DNA from: Xanthostigma xanthostigma
Taxonomy: Eukaryota > Arthropoda > Insecta > Raphidioptera > Raphidiidae
Direction of reading: 5' to 3'
Length of the DNA stretch: 64,000 nucleotides
Assembly: GCA_963575645.1 (NCBI GenBank)
Contig: OY754471.1
Location: forward strand, 32,930,401 to 32,994,400
The position numbers and the translations under genes are program-made. Shown here piece by piece: positions 35,289 through 46,995 of the stretch; positions within the stretch are counted from its first letter, which is position 1, and every line of letters starts with the position of its first letter. The notes under the pieces were generated by a model. It ran no database searches and was not told where the DNA came from. It was given only the letters and a program-made list of their open reading frames with translations.

Positions 35289-35431
35289 GAATATAAGCCG
35301 TAGGTACTGAACTTCTAGCACAATGCAGTTAGCCCAAAATCAAGTGAAAAAGGGACAAAATTAATAACAGAAAACGAATGACGAGGAAGAGAAGAAACTG
35401 CCATCAGAAATACAGAAACCAAAAATTCAAA

Positions 35432-36175
35432 TGCGTAAAAGGCGGGGGGAGCGTTTTAGGGGTCAAACGTGGTTTTTCGTTATTTTCGGCGAAAGTTGAC
35501 CTCCAATCAAAAAATGTTGTATGACAATGTTGTAGGTATTAAAAGGATCTACAACTTTTATGAATATAATTTTTTCACATAACCTCAAAGATTCAGAGAA
35601 ATATCGAAAAAACCGTATTTTTCGTTTTTAATTTTTTTCTCCTGCAAAAATAATTTTTTTTCATGAAATTTTCAGACTTACTTTTCTATGTCGTAAATAA
35701 GCTGTAATTTTTTCGAATAAAAAATTAATTTATCAATCTAATATTAACAAAAAACCGAAAAATTACCCCTAACTTCTACCTAAAAAAGTAATGTAAAAAT
35801 TTCAGATTTTCAAAAAACGTAGTATTGGGTTTTCTTCGTTGAAATGTATACGTTCAGATGGTGTATGGATATCTATACACCATCTGAAAGTAGACATTTT
35901 AACGAAAATCGTAGTATGGGGTTTTCTTCGTTAAAATGTCTACTTTCAGACGGTGTATGGATATAAATATCTACAGCATCTAAAAGTAGACATTTTAACG
36001 AAGAAAACCTCATACTACGGTTTTTGAAAATTTGAAATTTTTACGTTACTTTTTTAGGTTGAAATTAGGGGTAATTTTTCGGTTTTTTGTTAATATTACA
36101 TTGGCAAAGTAATTTTTTTATTCTAAAAAATTACAACTTATTTAGGACATAGAAAGGTAAGTCTCCTGAAAGGAC
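35432..36175. repeat. Compound foldback FB9 with duplicated inner hairpins
   Basis: Arms 35663-35845 and about 36005-36172 pair over ACTTACTTTTCTATGTC, TAATATTAACAAAAAACCG and AATTACCCCTAA. Between them are two palindromes in tandem, each built on ATGGTGTATGGATAT and GAAAGTAGACATTTTAACGA, so the centre can fold in several registers. The left flank from 35432 (GGGGTCAAACGTGGTTTTTC) looks like a further arm with no mate. Confidence 0.8.
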
Positions 36176-36889
36176 TTGATTTTTAGCAGTTTTTATTTAC
36201 AGTTTTTGAAAAGAAATGACAGGCAAATATTCACATAAAAAGGTTTTCCAATAATGAAATGCAGCAGCTGTCAACAACTTTTTGTTATTTTGATGTGTAC
36301 ACACAGTCTAATGGAGCGAATTTACCGAGGAAATATTTCATGAGGCAATTAAAGCAGATTGAATGTAATTTTTATTATCGCGCAGTTAATTACTAAGAAT
36401 TAACGTATAACTTCAAAAGTTTTCGAAGCTTGTTGAAGATTGCGGAAATACTTAATGATGCATTGAAACGATTTTTTATAAATTTCATTAAGTGCTTCAT
36501 TTAAATGTAATCCTCTTCATCAAAGGAAATTAAAAAGTTTTAATTTTAAGTTTTTTAACACATTTGTCTACAAACTCGTGGAAACTTATTATTGTTGCTG
36601 TATGAAAACAGATTTTCGACAAGAATAAACTACTTACAGTCTATTTATTTATTGTAGACTTTCATTCGGTGACGTTTGATCGACTAAAGTGGGCAAAACA
36701 AAAAATATTAAAATAAGAAACAGATATATTTAATTTTTGAGTTTACAATATTATTTGTTCAAAATAAATTCAAAATTACTATGGACATAAAGAATTTTTT
36801 TTAAAATATTTGCAAAAATTGTTTCAATTTTAATGTCCTTTAGATTCTTTCAGAATTCCAGATAGTTGTCTCTCAGATTAATATATGTA
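36176..36889. other. No gene recognised
   Basis: AT-rich spacer; nothing supported. Confidence 0.4.
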
Positions 36890-37180
36890 AAAAGAAGTAG
36901 TTTGTGTCTTTCCCCAGAGTTTAAAGTATCTCCATATTAAATTACATCACAATCGGCCCAGCGGTCTTGCCATGAAAGCGTAAATTCATAGAATTTTACA
37001 ACCCCCCCCCTCATCCGCATTGGGGTTTAATTTGAAAAAAAATAGCCTATGTCTTCCCCAGCATACAAACTACCTCCATATCAAACTTCATTACAATCGG
37101 CACAGCAGTTTGGCCCTGAAAGCGTAACAAACAGACAAACAGAGTTACTTTTGCATTTATAATATTAGTATGGATATTTT
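36890..37180 (+). repeat. Common insect dispersed repeat (ATAATATTAGTATGGAT end), doubled
   Basis: Two partial copies follow one another: CACAATCGGCCCAGCGGTCT and ACAATCGGCACAGCAGTTTG. Each is preceded by TTCCCCAG and CTCCATAT boxes. The second copy ends AACAAACAGACAAACAGAG then TTATAATATTAGTATGGAT. These ends are common in insects; class not resolved here. Confidence 0.55.
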
Positions 37181-37920
37181 ATTACTAAAGTTAGATATTT
37201 TGATGTAGATACATTAAAATTTCATGCAAAACGCTCCTAGTAGCATGATTTTATAAAATGTTGCATAAGTCTCTGCTTGCTTTTTTTCGATATCTATTTA
37301 CATATTGCTAGTTGTTGCTGCTATAATGGATATTTAAACCCATTGTTCCTGAACAATCTAACTTGTATTCTTTTAAAAATTTCAATTAAAGTCTAATGAC
37401 TTTTTGAAGAGTCAAAACAAAGTTTGTACAGTTTTGAAATAACAAAGTGTTATCAAAGTTTCATTTTCAATTTATTAACGCTATGTAAATATTCTGTACG
37501 TTAATAACGCTACATAAGTAACGCTATATAAATATTCCCTATGTTGATGATTCAATTAGGTTGCTTAATTTTATAAAATGATAATCTAAAACCAGCGTAG
37601 ATAATAAATATAATTATGTTCGTACAGAGTCCATAGTAGGTAGTATTATGCAGATGAGTGAATATAGAAGTTGTGGTCAAATAAATTTTATGTTAATCTT
37701 TAGAAGCTTATTATTTTATTTTCAAAACATAAATTTCAATTATCTATACATATTATAATAAAACGGTAAACTTTACGTGTTTGTACAATGAAAATATTTG
37801 CAAAAATAATTGGGAGATGAAGGAAAGTGATTAGAATATATTTAGATTATTTTTGGAATTTTTGTTAATTTGTTTGTTTGTTTGGCCACGTTTTACATAA
37901 AAACTACTAAAATAAAGGTC
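37181..37920. other. No gene recognised
   Basis: AT-rich spacer; nothing supported. Confidence 0.4.
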
Positions 37921-37955
37921 CTGAAGAAAACATCAATTTCTGCCGAAACGTTGAC
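37921..37955 (+). repeat. Hammerhead-like box, copy with weak stem
   Basis: CTGAAGAAAACATCAATTTC then TGCCGAAACGTTG. The core order is kept but the stem between the two halves is poor. Followed by GAATAAAAATTG, as in other copies. Confidence 0.4.
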
Positions 37956-38380
37956 GATTAAATGATGTTCTAGAATCTAGTGAATAAAAATTGTTTTTAT
38001 ATTTAGCCTTGTACCCCGCATAATTTTATCATAAAAACTACTGACCCAATTCCGATAGAGTTTTTAAAAGAACATAGAACTCATCTTGAAATAGCATTTA
38101 ATTTTTAGATTTTTTCAAAATTCAATCCCTAAGGATTGTAAAAAAATGTTAGGTTTTCTGACCCTATCAACGCCCAGATTAAACCGCAGAGACCAGAAAC
38201 TTGAAATTTGGACAGTAGGTTTATTTTTGTAACGTAAGCACCCAATGAACACTAAGTGAATCATTTGAACATAAAAAATAAACCGTTTTTTAATTATGTT
38301 CCAAAAATAATTAAACATTGAGAAAATGTTTAGCTCAAGAACAATTTAAATAGAAACTTTGCCGATGTTTAGCTTGTGAC

Positions 38381-38414
38381 CAACGTTTTGAAAAATGTAT
38401 TTTCATCATCAAGG
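38381..38414 (-). repeat. Hammerhead-like box, minus copy with TGATGA core
   Basis: The minus strand reads CCTTGATGATGAAAATACAT, then TTTTCAAAACGTTGG. It is the closest relative of the copy at 3691. Together the two imply an ancestral CTGATGA-stem-CGAAACG, the canonical hammerhead core spacing. Confidence 0.45.
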
Positions 38415-39469
38415 CCTATAAATAAAGATATAAATTAGTGTTTACCAATACGTAAAAATTTACAATATAAAATATATAGATTGTAAATATAGAATCATGA
38501 GAGAAAAGCATAATATAATAATCATATTTTAGGAAAGTTTAAAGGTGATAGATTGTACTAATTCTAAATACATGATCATTAGCTATGAGTCACCAAAAAT
38601 GATTAGGTATACTTGAAATAATCATTAAAACAGTTTATTTAATTTCTCTAATTTTTTTTTGTCCAGGATGACATTTGGAATGCTAGGTACTATATTTTGT
38701 ATAATAAAGTTTTCCTATAGACTGCAATTGCTTAGCATGTTACAAGTAGTAAAATTCTTTTAATTATACTGCCATATATGTTATTTAACGCTGTTAGAAT
38801 TCTTTTTAATGCAACACATCTCTAGGAAATTTCTTCTTTGAAAATTAGTTTCTCTATGTAGTGTTTCTGCTCCAATAAAGTTGAGACTGTGATCATTTAT
38901 AATGGAGTGATGAACCACGACTGAATGACTATTAATGTCACAGCATTATCCTGATGATTTTTTCACATCGTTTTCATGTTGATAAACGCGATTTTTCAGA
39001 TAATAATCAGACCTATTCTACTAACGGTAAACACGGTGATTACCAATTGCTTAACAAAATAAGCACTCTAGATAATCACTTTTATTTGTTTTTTATTCTG
39101 CTAAGTAAAGTGACTAAATAGCATGCTAAACAGCAGTGATTACAAATTCATGCTTATACAATTTATAATCATTGTGTCAAGAACAGTAATTAGATCACAT
39201 ATAGTAGAATATTACTAATTATAATATTAACTCGATTGAACAAACGAAGAGTGTGAGATCCCGAAATTATAAAAATTAACTTATTTAAAAGGAGTTTTCA
39301 GATTACAAAATTAAATCTACATAAGTCGTCCCGGACAATTAAAAGTGCTTATACCTATTCGACGCATAATAACGTTGATGAATCATTAACGAGTTTATAC
39401 TGATAGAGGCTGCTGAAGAAAGATTAACAAACATTTCTATCATTTCTTTATTTCTACCCATTGTGCCAG
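38415..39469. other. No gene recognised
   Basis: AT-rich DNA without supported features. Confidence 0.4.
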
Positions 39470-39910
39470 TAAAACGAGATCATCCCCCGGACACTCTTAA
39501 ATCATTTCTTTCCTTCAACGTAAACTCGCCAGGGAAACAGTGGAATGACATCTTTGCTCGGATATATCGGGCATGTTTCTCGGAAACCATGAAGTCTGTA
39601 ACCAGAAGACCCATCTCAAGCGTATTTGTCGAATGAACCAATATGGCATCAGCTACTGGGTAACGCACACACGTTAATGACTTACTTGTGCGTAGTGTCT
39701 GTGAAATTAAATAACTTTAGTAGCTATGGCGAAAACAAGTGAAAAGAACCGACGCCATCTCGCGTGCGCCAGAAAACGATCCGTCTCGAAACACGGCAAG
39801 CAAGGGAAGGCTAGGTCTCCTGGTAGCGGACTTCATCTCGGAAACAAAGGAAACGTCCCATGATCGTACCGTCTTTGGAACTGTTTAATCGGCCGCGTAA
39901 TACCAAACCC
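39470..39910. other. GC-richer unique patch, possible exon or promoter
   Basis: Base composition shifts clearly towards G+C. A plus frame at about 39726 reads MAKTSEKNRRHLACARKRSV then a stop after about 45 codons. A minus frame (39480-39668) of 62 codons overlaps the other half. Neither has a recognisable domain. Best described as a candidate untranslated exon, promoter or old repeat. Confidence 0.3.
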
Positions 39911-40574
39911 TTGCGGTAGGAAAATCAATGGTACAATCGTATATAGAATCTGTTAATCAAGAAATACATATGAAGCAGTATTTTAATTACATGTAGGCTA
40001 ATAATTAATTAATCCACAAATCTAATACAATACACTTTATATTATACGTCCGTCCATATACCAGGTAGATAATACATGTACTCTCTCTTTAACGTATATT
40101 CCCCTTATGTAATCAGAAATGTACAAAAGGTAATTGATACAGACTGCAATTGAAGTCCAGTAATCTAATTACTCCCTGGATCAGATGCGTACTGGAAGAG
40201 CCAGTCTGTACATTCACTTTCACTCTACAATTCTATTATTGGGTAGTGAACTCTAAAGCCTTGTTTACATCACATTGATAGTCGATTAGCGTAATGGGAA
40301 ATAGTTAGATTGCCAATATAGATAACATTTTAACGTTAATTAGAAGGGAATGTTTTTAGCCGCACTAAGTATGCGCGATTTAAAACGGAAATGGATAAAA
40401 TGTGCGGAGGTAAACACAGAAAAAATCCATCGATAGTTTTGCCCAAGAATGTGAAAGTGATGCAAATATCTGATAATCCTAAAGAATTTAACATTGAACA
40501 TTTGGGAAGATGTTTAAATTTAAAATAGCAGAACGTCGAAAATATTTATTTTCCAAAATCTGTCACTTTATCAA

Positions 40575-40728
40575 TAGGAACCGAAGAGGGACTCAGAGAA
40601 ATGCTCTGTTTGTAACATATTAAAAGCTCTGAGCTCTCTCGAACAGCGGGCGTTTTATTGTACATGCGAGAGCTATGTTATAAGAGTGCCAGTTTTCGAT
40701 ACGTATCGATGGCCTTCCTTGTTTCCTC
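40575..40728 (+). repeat. Direct repeat unit, copy 1 (partner at 56579)
   Basis: About 155 bp, from AATAGGAACCGAAGAGGGAC to GGCCTTCCTTGTTTCCT, match 56579-56738 at roughly 94 percent. It contains the palindrome CGATACGTATCG and GAGCTCTCTCGAAC. Both copies end abruptly at the same point. Class unknown. Confidence 0.75.
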
Positions 40729-40810
40729 TGCAGTATGCAAGTTCGATGCAGTGAACTGTAGTCCAGTGGCAGGTGTCATCATATATTTTTTATTGTCAAC
40801 TCTAGTATAT

Positions 40811-41220
40811 TGTTACGTACGCCAATGGCAGTGGGCGCATTAGTAGAAGCAGGTCGAAGGGTTTTCGAACATTCGAGAAAAAGCTAGAATGGGTACTACA
40901 GGCATATAAATACAACCGCACCTGCAGTTCACAGGTCAGACACAGTTAAGACGGTATAGTGTCAACATACAGTGTTGTTAGGTCCCCTGACATAAATCAT
41001 CGAGTTCGGATATAAATTTCTAGAGCGCTTAGATAAATATTTCTTGTATATATTTCTGTGTACCTAGTGACTTTGTATTATTTTTATTACTTAGAAATTG
41101 TTTTGTATGTTACATCATTTCTGTTTCATTTTCTAAGAGATGTAATTTTATAAGTTAGTGTGTTTATTTATTTTGTGTCAACATTTTATTGTCTTAAATA
41201 AATATTTACCATCGCAACGA
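40811..41220 (+). mobile_element. Solo LTR (fossil)
   Basis: Starts TGTTACGTACGCC and ends near CATCGCAACGA, about 410 bp. A second, interrupted copy at 29678-30143 diverges from it outside these limits, which fixes both ends. It has a heat-shock element, TATAAATA (40905) and an AATAAATA late in the unit. No internal region adjoins it and no target duplication was recognised. Superfamily (gypsy or BEL) not decidable. Confidence 0.7.
40866..40912 (+). promoter_or_regulatory. Heat-shock element plus TATA box
   Basis: cGAAcaTTCgaGAAa (40866-40880) is a perfect three-pentamer heat-shock-factor site, 24 bp upstream of TATAAATA at 40905. The downstream GCAGTTCACAGGTCAGAC would be the start region, by analogy with insect LTR promoters. 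Confidence 0.6.
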
Positions 41221-43131
41221 AAAACAGTTTTGTTATAATATTAACACATACGATATTACAGCTGCAAATGTAATGAAATAAAATACTATATGTAAATAGC
41301 CCTAGTTGCTGCACACTATTTTTTTAATAATAAAAAAAAACTATATATTGAGTTACCAAATAAAGACTAAGGATAATTGTCAATAATTATTTTCATGTTG
41401 CCACACAATTAAAATTAAAATTGGCGTTGACAAGATAAGAAGGTAGTTGGATATTTTTTTTTTACTTACAATCTATTTAGTATGTATTTACGTGTAGGTA
41501 TATTTAAAACTCGCTATACGGAAGTGTACATATAAATAATAACAATAATGCTAAAGAAGAGAGTGCCTTTTAGTCGTGAATGCCGCGGGCTCGTTTCGCT
41601 AATTAGGGTATATTGTATATCGCGGGTGCAGCTTTATTGTTGTGCCACATGTACAGCCGGGACAAAATTCTTAACACAAAAGTTATGGCTCGTTTGCATC
41701 GGTTTTAATTTCTACTATAAAACTTCAATTTAATCTTCAGCAAAAATAATATACTAAATTGAGCTGAAGTGTATTTCGGGTAAATATTTGTAATTTTAAC
41801 ACAAAGACCGCGCACACTTGTCAAGCATAAACCTGCATAACCAGCAAAGCACAAACCTTGATGATATCGCACACTAGATGAACCTGCACAAACCAGCTAA
41901 ATTTAGTGTACGTTTCGTAATGTGCAGTAGACATTTTGCAATTTTCGAATCATTTTATCAATGCATATTAATTAATGTAAACGACACATCACCAACACAT
42001 TAAATCGGGCCAGCACGGCTAGACAGAAATTGCAGGTCACTGACTGACGGTCGTTGCTGGTTGCTAGTGCTGGTCTTCCTACTCCGTTAAGGCTGTCGGA
42101 ACGCTCTGAGATTACACATAAAATAGGGCTTCGGCTCCCAATTGATTATTGACTTATTAGTCAACATTTTGCAAAAATTATTTTTTTATAAGGAAGATAA
42201 AAGACCAATCTCGGTTCCTAGCGGAGTACTTTTTTAATTAATGTATTATTTTCTAGAAAAAAATTGATAATAATTGCGCGAAAAATGCTAATTTTCAAAG
42301 TCACACTACAGCTTTATTAATACTTATTTGATAAAACTGTTCCGTGAGAAACCGAAAGTGAACCTTCCTTTTTCGAAAAAGTTCAAAAAATTTTCGAATT
42401 TGTCCAAAAAAATGGTGTAATCTATTGGGAGCGGTACCCTTGCAATGGCTTTTTTTTGCATCGTGGTGTAGCGGCAACTGGTGACAATATTTCAAACTGA
42501 TATTTAACCCCGCCTGCGAATACAAAATTACGACAAACGCTTTTGTAAATAGTAGAGGAAAGTGGTGTCAAACATCGAATAATATGTATTTATATTTTTA
42601 TATTCAGATTTTATATTTAAAAAAAAAGTCAATCACATGTTGGGAACGCACATGCTAGGGTTTCGTTGTATTCGCACGACGATAATATATTTATAAAAAT
42701 ATTCTCACGAATAGTTGCAAACTGCTGTTGTTGATATCTGTCAAAATTTGATACATTTTAACATAAAGATTTGCTTGTGTTAAAAAATCCTACCTCAGGA
42801 CCGTTTTGTTTTCATATCGTGTAATTTTGATTGAAAGTAGTAACTAAAGATTTTTTCTATAATTTTTTGTATGGATAGTTTAGAAATTGGAGGTGGGGCT
42901 TTTGGATAAAAAATTTTAAAGCAAATTCTTCGTTTCTTATAACATTTCTATTGAATTTTAAGAAATACACCCCACTCAATTAAACTATAAGGCGGAAAAA
43001 AATATTTTGATTACACTTTCAACTCATGAGAGAGGGTTCAAAAAAAATGTTTACAAAAGATCTTCATATCTTTTTTTAATAACTATAAGAGAAGATAAAT
43101 ATAAAAATTAAATAATATAATTGAATTAATC
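41221..43131. other. No gene recognised
   Basis: AT-rich DNA with short frames. A GC-richer stretch at about 42005-42110 contains TGACTGACGG and GTTGCTGGTTGCTAGTGCTG but no frame or repeat I recognise. Confidence 0.35.
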
Positions 43132-43510
43132 AATAAATTAAATTATCGACCAATTTTTCAGACAAATATACCTATTAACAAAAAATATAAAAATTAACGG
43201 ATTTGGATCTTCTTCAGAACTGATCTAAAATAAATTATAAGAATTAATTAATAATTAGTTTCTAATTGGTTTTTGAAAAAAATTTATAAAAAAATGTTTG
43301 TTATTATTTTTTCAATATTTGATAATTAAAAACTTAAAGCGAATTTTATTCAAAAACAAATTAGAAACTGATTATTAATTAATTTTTATATTTTTTAGAT
43401 CAGTTCTGAAGAAGATCAAAATCCGGACCGAAACGTTAATGTATTCATTTTTATATTTTTTGTTAATATATTTGTTTGAAAAATTGGTCAATAATTTTAT
43501 TTATTGAACA
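43132..43510. repeat. Foldback FB10 made of two opposed hammerhead-like units
   Basis: Arms of about 140 bp (43132-43270 and about 43365-43510) mirror each other over ATTGGTCAATAATTTTATTT-like ends, TAACAAAAAATATAAAAA, CTTCTTCAGAACTGATCT and TTCTAATT. Each arm carries a CTGAAGAAGATC box; in the right arm it continues to CCGGACCGAAACGTTAATG. Confidence 0.75.
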
Positions 43511-44933
43511 ATATCATCTCTTAACAACCGGCGAAACTTCTTTTGTTTTATGTTGTATGAATTGTATATTCTAATTATTTATATCTTACTATTATCGTAT
43601 TGAAATTTTGTAGGCATATTTCACATAATATTTCGAATATTTGTAAGCAAAAAAAAAAAAAAATAATACATATTTTTCCTTTTGAAAATTTGCTAAATGT
43701 GAATAATAAGAATTTGATGTACGTGTTGCATTTCAGCCGATGATTATTGACACAGTGCAGCTATTTGTATGCATTCCATACAATTTGTTTCTTTCAAATC
43801 TTATATTACTTATCATGCGTATACAACATACATATATATTGTGATTGTGTGTCGTATACACACACACACTAACGCAATTACTCAGGTTATACGTGTGACG
43901 GGATGCTCTGAATGTCGAACCAATAGGTACATAAAAAATATTGTAATAGCTACAAGTTGCAAATAAAACAATAGTCTGCTTTTAGTATTTTACAATTTTA
44001 ACTCTGCGAGTGGGCAACGGTACTAATTTAGGTCAAAATTTAATTTTCAAAATTTTACAATATTTTTTGGTTTGAAGCTCAAAAAGATATTGTTCATCTG
44101 TACGGCCTGTTAGTTTTATTTGGGAGTTATGCTTTCACGATACTACTAAATAACAGTTGTGGCAGTATTCGCATTGCACTCATTAGGGTCCCAAAGAAAT
44201 TTACATTGCAAAAAGAAATGGAAGGGTCTTTTGAGATCCTCTTTGATACTAGATCCCGGGCATGCGCCTTTGCTAGTAGGCAACTCACTTATTAAAAAGA
44301 AATATTACCTTATCAGTATCTACCAGGTCATAATTTATAACATTTTCATTCCTTTGTTTAACAACTACGTCTCCGTCATTTTCCTAAGCTGTATTTAAAT
44401 AAACCGCCTCGTGCTGGATTTCAATTCCTATATTATTTTAGAAACAGAAGCAAAGTTTTTAAACTATTACATTTTCAAATAATTATTTTTTTTTTATTAT
44501 ACCTAAAGAAGATTTTTTCATGTTTGCTATTTTTTCTGCGAAAACCTTTCCTCGCTTTCCGAGGAACCCATAACCTGAGTCGTTTTTTATTTCCCCGCCT
44601 GTATTCTCAGAGCGTTCCATAATACGTAGGTACTAATGCACAGAGATGTTTACTTCAATAATATGATTGTTTTCGCTTGCCTATCTAAGTACTAAATAAA
44701 ATCATATTTCACGGTTTTACCCTATATCATAAGAGCAGTATGTGTGCAAAATGAGACGAGGCGATGTTGGAGTGAGACATCGCAATAAAAGTATCCGCCC
44801 AAAATATATTTATCGTCTACCTCGTCTCTCACCGCGGAACCCCTGAGAAACTTTAGGAAAGTGATCCAACAGCGTTAAATAACAAGGGTGCCTTCACGAT
44901 AAATACATTAAGCAGGTTAGTTACGTTATATCA
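43511..44933. other. No gene recognised
   Basis: AT-rich DNA; frames at 43769-43966 and 44159-44398 have no recognisable domain. Confidence 0.35.
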
Positions 44934-44941
44934 ATTGCAAT

Positions 44942-45491
44942 CAGCGTTGCCAGACGTCCCGATTTTGGCGGGATGTCCCGATTTTTAAATCAAAATTAAA
45001 TGTCCGGCGCGGGACAGGCTCAGTCCCGCTTTTCGGGGATAACTCGACCATGCGCACAGCGGGCTGAGGAAGCGTGGGTGGGTAGCACAGACAAGTGAGT
45101 ACTGGCCGCCCGCCCGGCGCGTAATGAAGATAAGAGCGCGGGAGAGAGAGGTGTGCGTCACACAATCGGTGCGTGCGACCGCGACAACTTCTCTTTTTCT
45201 TTCGCTCTTTTCTTATTCCCATTTGTTTATCTATTTAGCGAGAACGCACTATTTAACGATAGGGTAAATCTGATTTAATATTATATTTTTATTAAAATAC
45301 ATTTTCGATGGCTATTTTTGCTATCTATTGTCACGTAAACGTAATTTTAATTCAAATAAAAAGATAAATATTTGAAAACTTCTGATTATATACGTTTTTT
45401 TACTATGTTCCGCTTTCGACGAAAGAATCCCGCTGTTTTCATTCAAATAGTTCCAAAATCCCAACTTGGCAAAAAAAAACTGGCAACGCTG
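44942..45491. mobile_element. Non-autonomous hAT element (550-bp MITE)
   Basis: Terminal repeats CAGCGTTGCCAG and CTGGCAACGCTG are perfect over 12 bp. The flanks are an exact 8-bp duplication ATTGCAAT at 44934-44941 and 45492-45499. Both are hallmarks of hAT. The interior has GTCCCGATTTTGGCGGGA hairpins and a GC-rich block but no transposase. Clean ends and duplication suggest a fairly recent insertion. The minus frame at 44941-45222 is not a gene. Confidence 0.92.
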
Positions 45492-45499
45492 ATTGCAAT

Positions 45500-46454
45500 G
45501 CAAACTATGCATTATTAACTAGAACAATTATTGCCAATAGTTTTAATTAACACTACCTTGCAGTTTTACATTGCAATTGATAAAAAGTAACTAACACGCT
45601 TTTTACTGCGTGCTATGCTGGTCGAGCAGGTTCACGCTTGTGTGCACAGTTTTTTTAATCTCACCTCTTTGTTCTGCGTCAACATTTATTTGCAATATTA
45701 AATTTTATTTCATAACGCAATCTATTGATAAGTATATTTTTATTTCTTTCATTTTTTCATGTTTATTTTTTTATTTTCAGGTAAGCAGCAGTTGTCGCTT
45801 AATACATTGATTTTATTCGTTCTATTTCAATCGACAATATTGTAAGTATTAATTTGAATTATATAACTTTACGTAGAAACTTTTTTTCTAACAATAATAC
45901 GTAAATAATCTCAATGAGGAAGCTGTATAAACCTTAAATCACCTCTTTCTTGTCTGCTTTTCAAGTTGTTGGCGACGGTTAAAAAACACGTTAGTAATGC
46001 TTATAGAAAAGTTTCTAGTGTTCTTCTTCACAAATTCTATGATTGGGCTGACGATAAAATGTAACTGAAAATCAAAGTAATTGTCTTAATACGAAACGGG
46101 CACGTAGGTGATAAAGAGAACTTTACAGGGGTAACTAGATCCTTTAAAGAGTCTCATTAAAAACACTCTTCCTGACAGTCGTTGTACGGCCCACTAATTA
46201 TAGCAATGGGGTTTACATTAGCTTTAAAAAACTTTTACTTTGTATACACTCATTGTAATTTGTATCACCTTTATTACTGCCTTCGCGATTTTTTTGCGGG
46301 ATTGTTATAATTTGCTTCGAGCAGATTTGCTTTAGATTACGTAATTATTTCCCTTTGAAGCGTGTGCATTTTCTGAACCTTTAAAGTTACGTAGTAGTCT
46401 AGATGCATTTCCATTTTTTTTATTTATATTTTAAAAATGATACACAGGGTAGTT
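45500..46454. other. No gene recognised
   Basis: AT-rich spacer; nothing supported. Confidence 0.4.
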
Positions 46455-46995
46455 ATTTAAAAAAAAAAACGGTCGAGTGCGAGTAGGACTCGCGCACCGA
46501 GGGTTCGTCCATCACTGGAATCGAATCTCGAAGATTATTCCCGCTTAGCCGTTTGAAAACTGTTACTCCCACACATCGACAAAAGTCGCGGTCAGTTTAC
46601 CAACTAAGTGTGTAATTGCAATGAGTTCAGATGGACTACTGAACTGTATTGTACCTTATATCTGATAGTCTAGTTGTCGTACCGTGTTGTATGCGAGAGT
46701 TCTCAATGGTGCTGTATAAACGCCCCGGTAGCGGACACTTGTTTTGTATTAGAACTGTTAACTGCGTAACATGTCGCTGTTTAAAAACATTATTTTTTTT
46801 GTGATGTAACAAGTTTATAGTTTTCGGATATTCCCCTTTACTTGTGTTATAAGACATTGCCAATTTTCAAGATTCTAGATAAACGTGAAGTACTCTACAG
46901 GTTTGGATTCCCAAGAATTTTGTCAGACAGACAGACAGACGGACAACAAAGTGATCCTATAAGCCATAAGGGTTCCTGTTTGCCTTTTGAGGTGA
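46455..46995 (+). repeat. Dispersed arthropod repeat (GGTCGAGTGCGAGT ... GGTTCC)
   Basis: Starts AACGGTCGAGTGCGAGTAGG, then ACTCGCGCACCGAGGGTTCG, and ends in CAGACAGACAGACGGACAAC, AAAGTGATCCTATAAG and GGGTTCCTGTTTGCC. These are the two ends of a very common insect repeat that I know by sequence but cannot classify. Confidence 0.5.

Noticed and set aside
39480-39668. 62-codon minus frame in a GC-richer patch
   Set aside because: No domain, no splice support, and a competing plus frame; the patch is reported without a gene call.
44941-45222. 93-codon minus frame
   Set aside because: It lies inside the hAT MITE and its start coincides with the element end.
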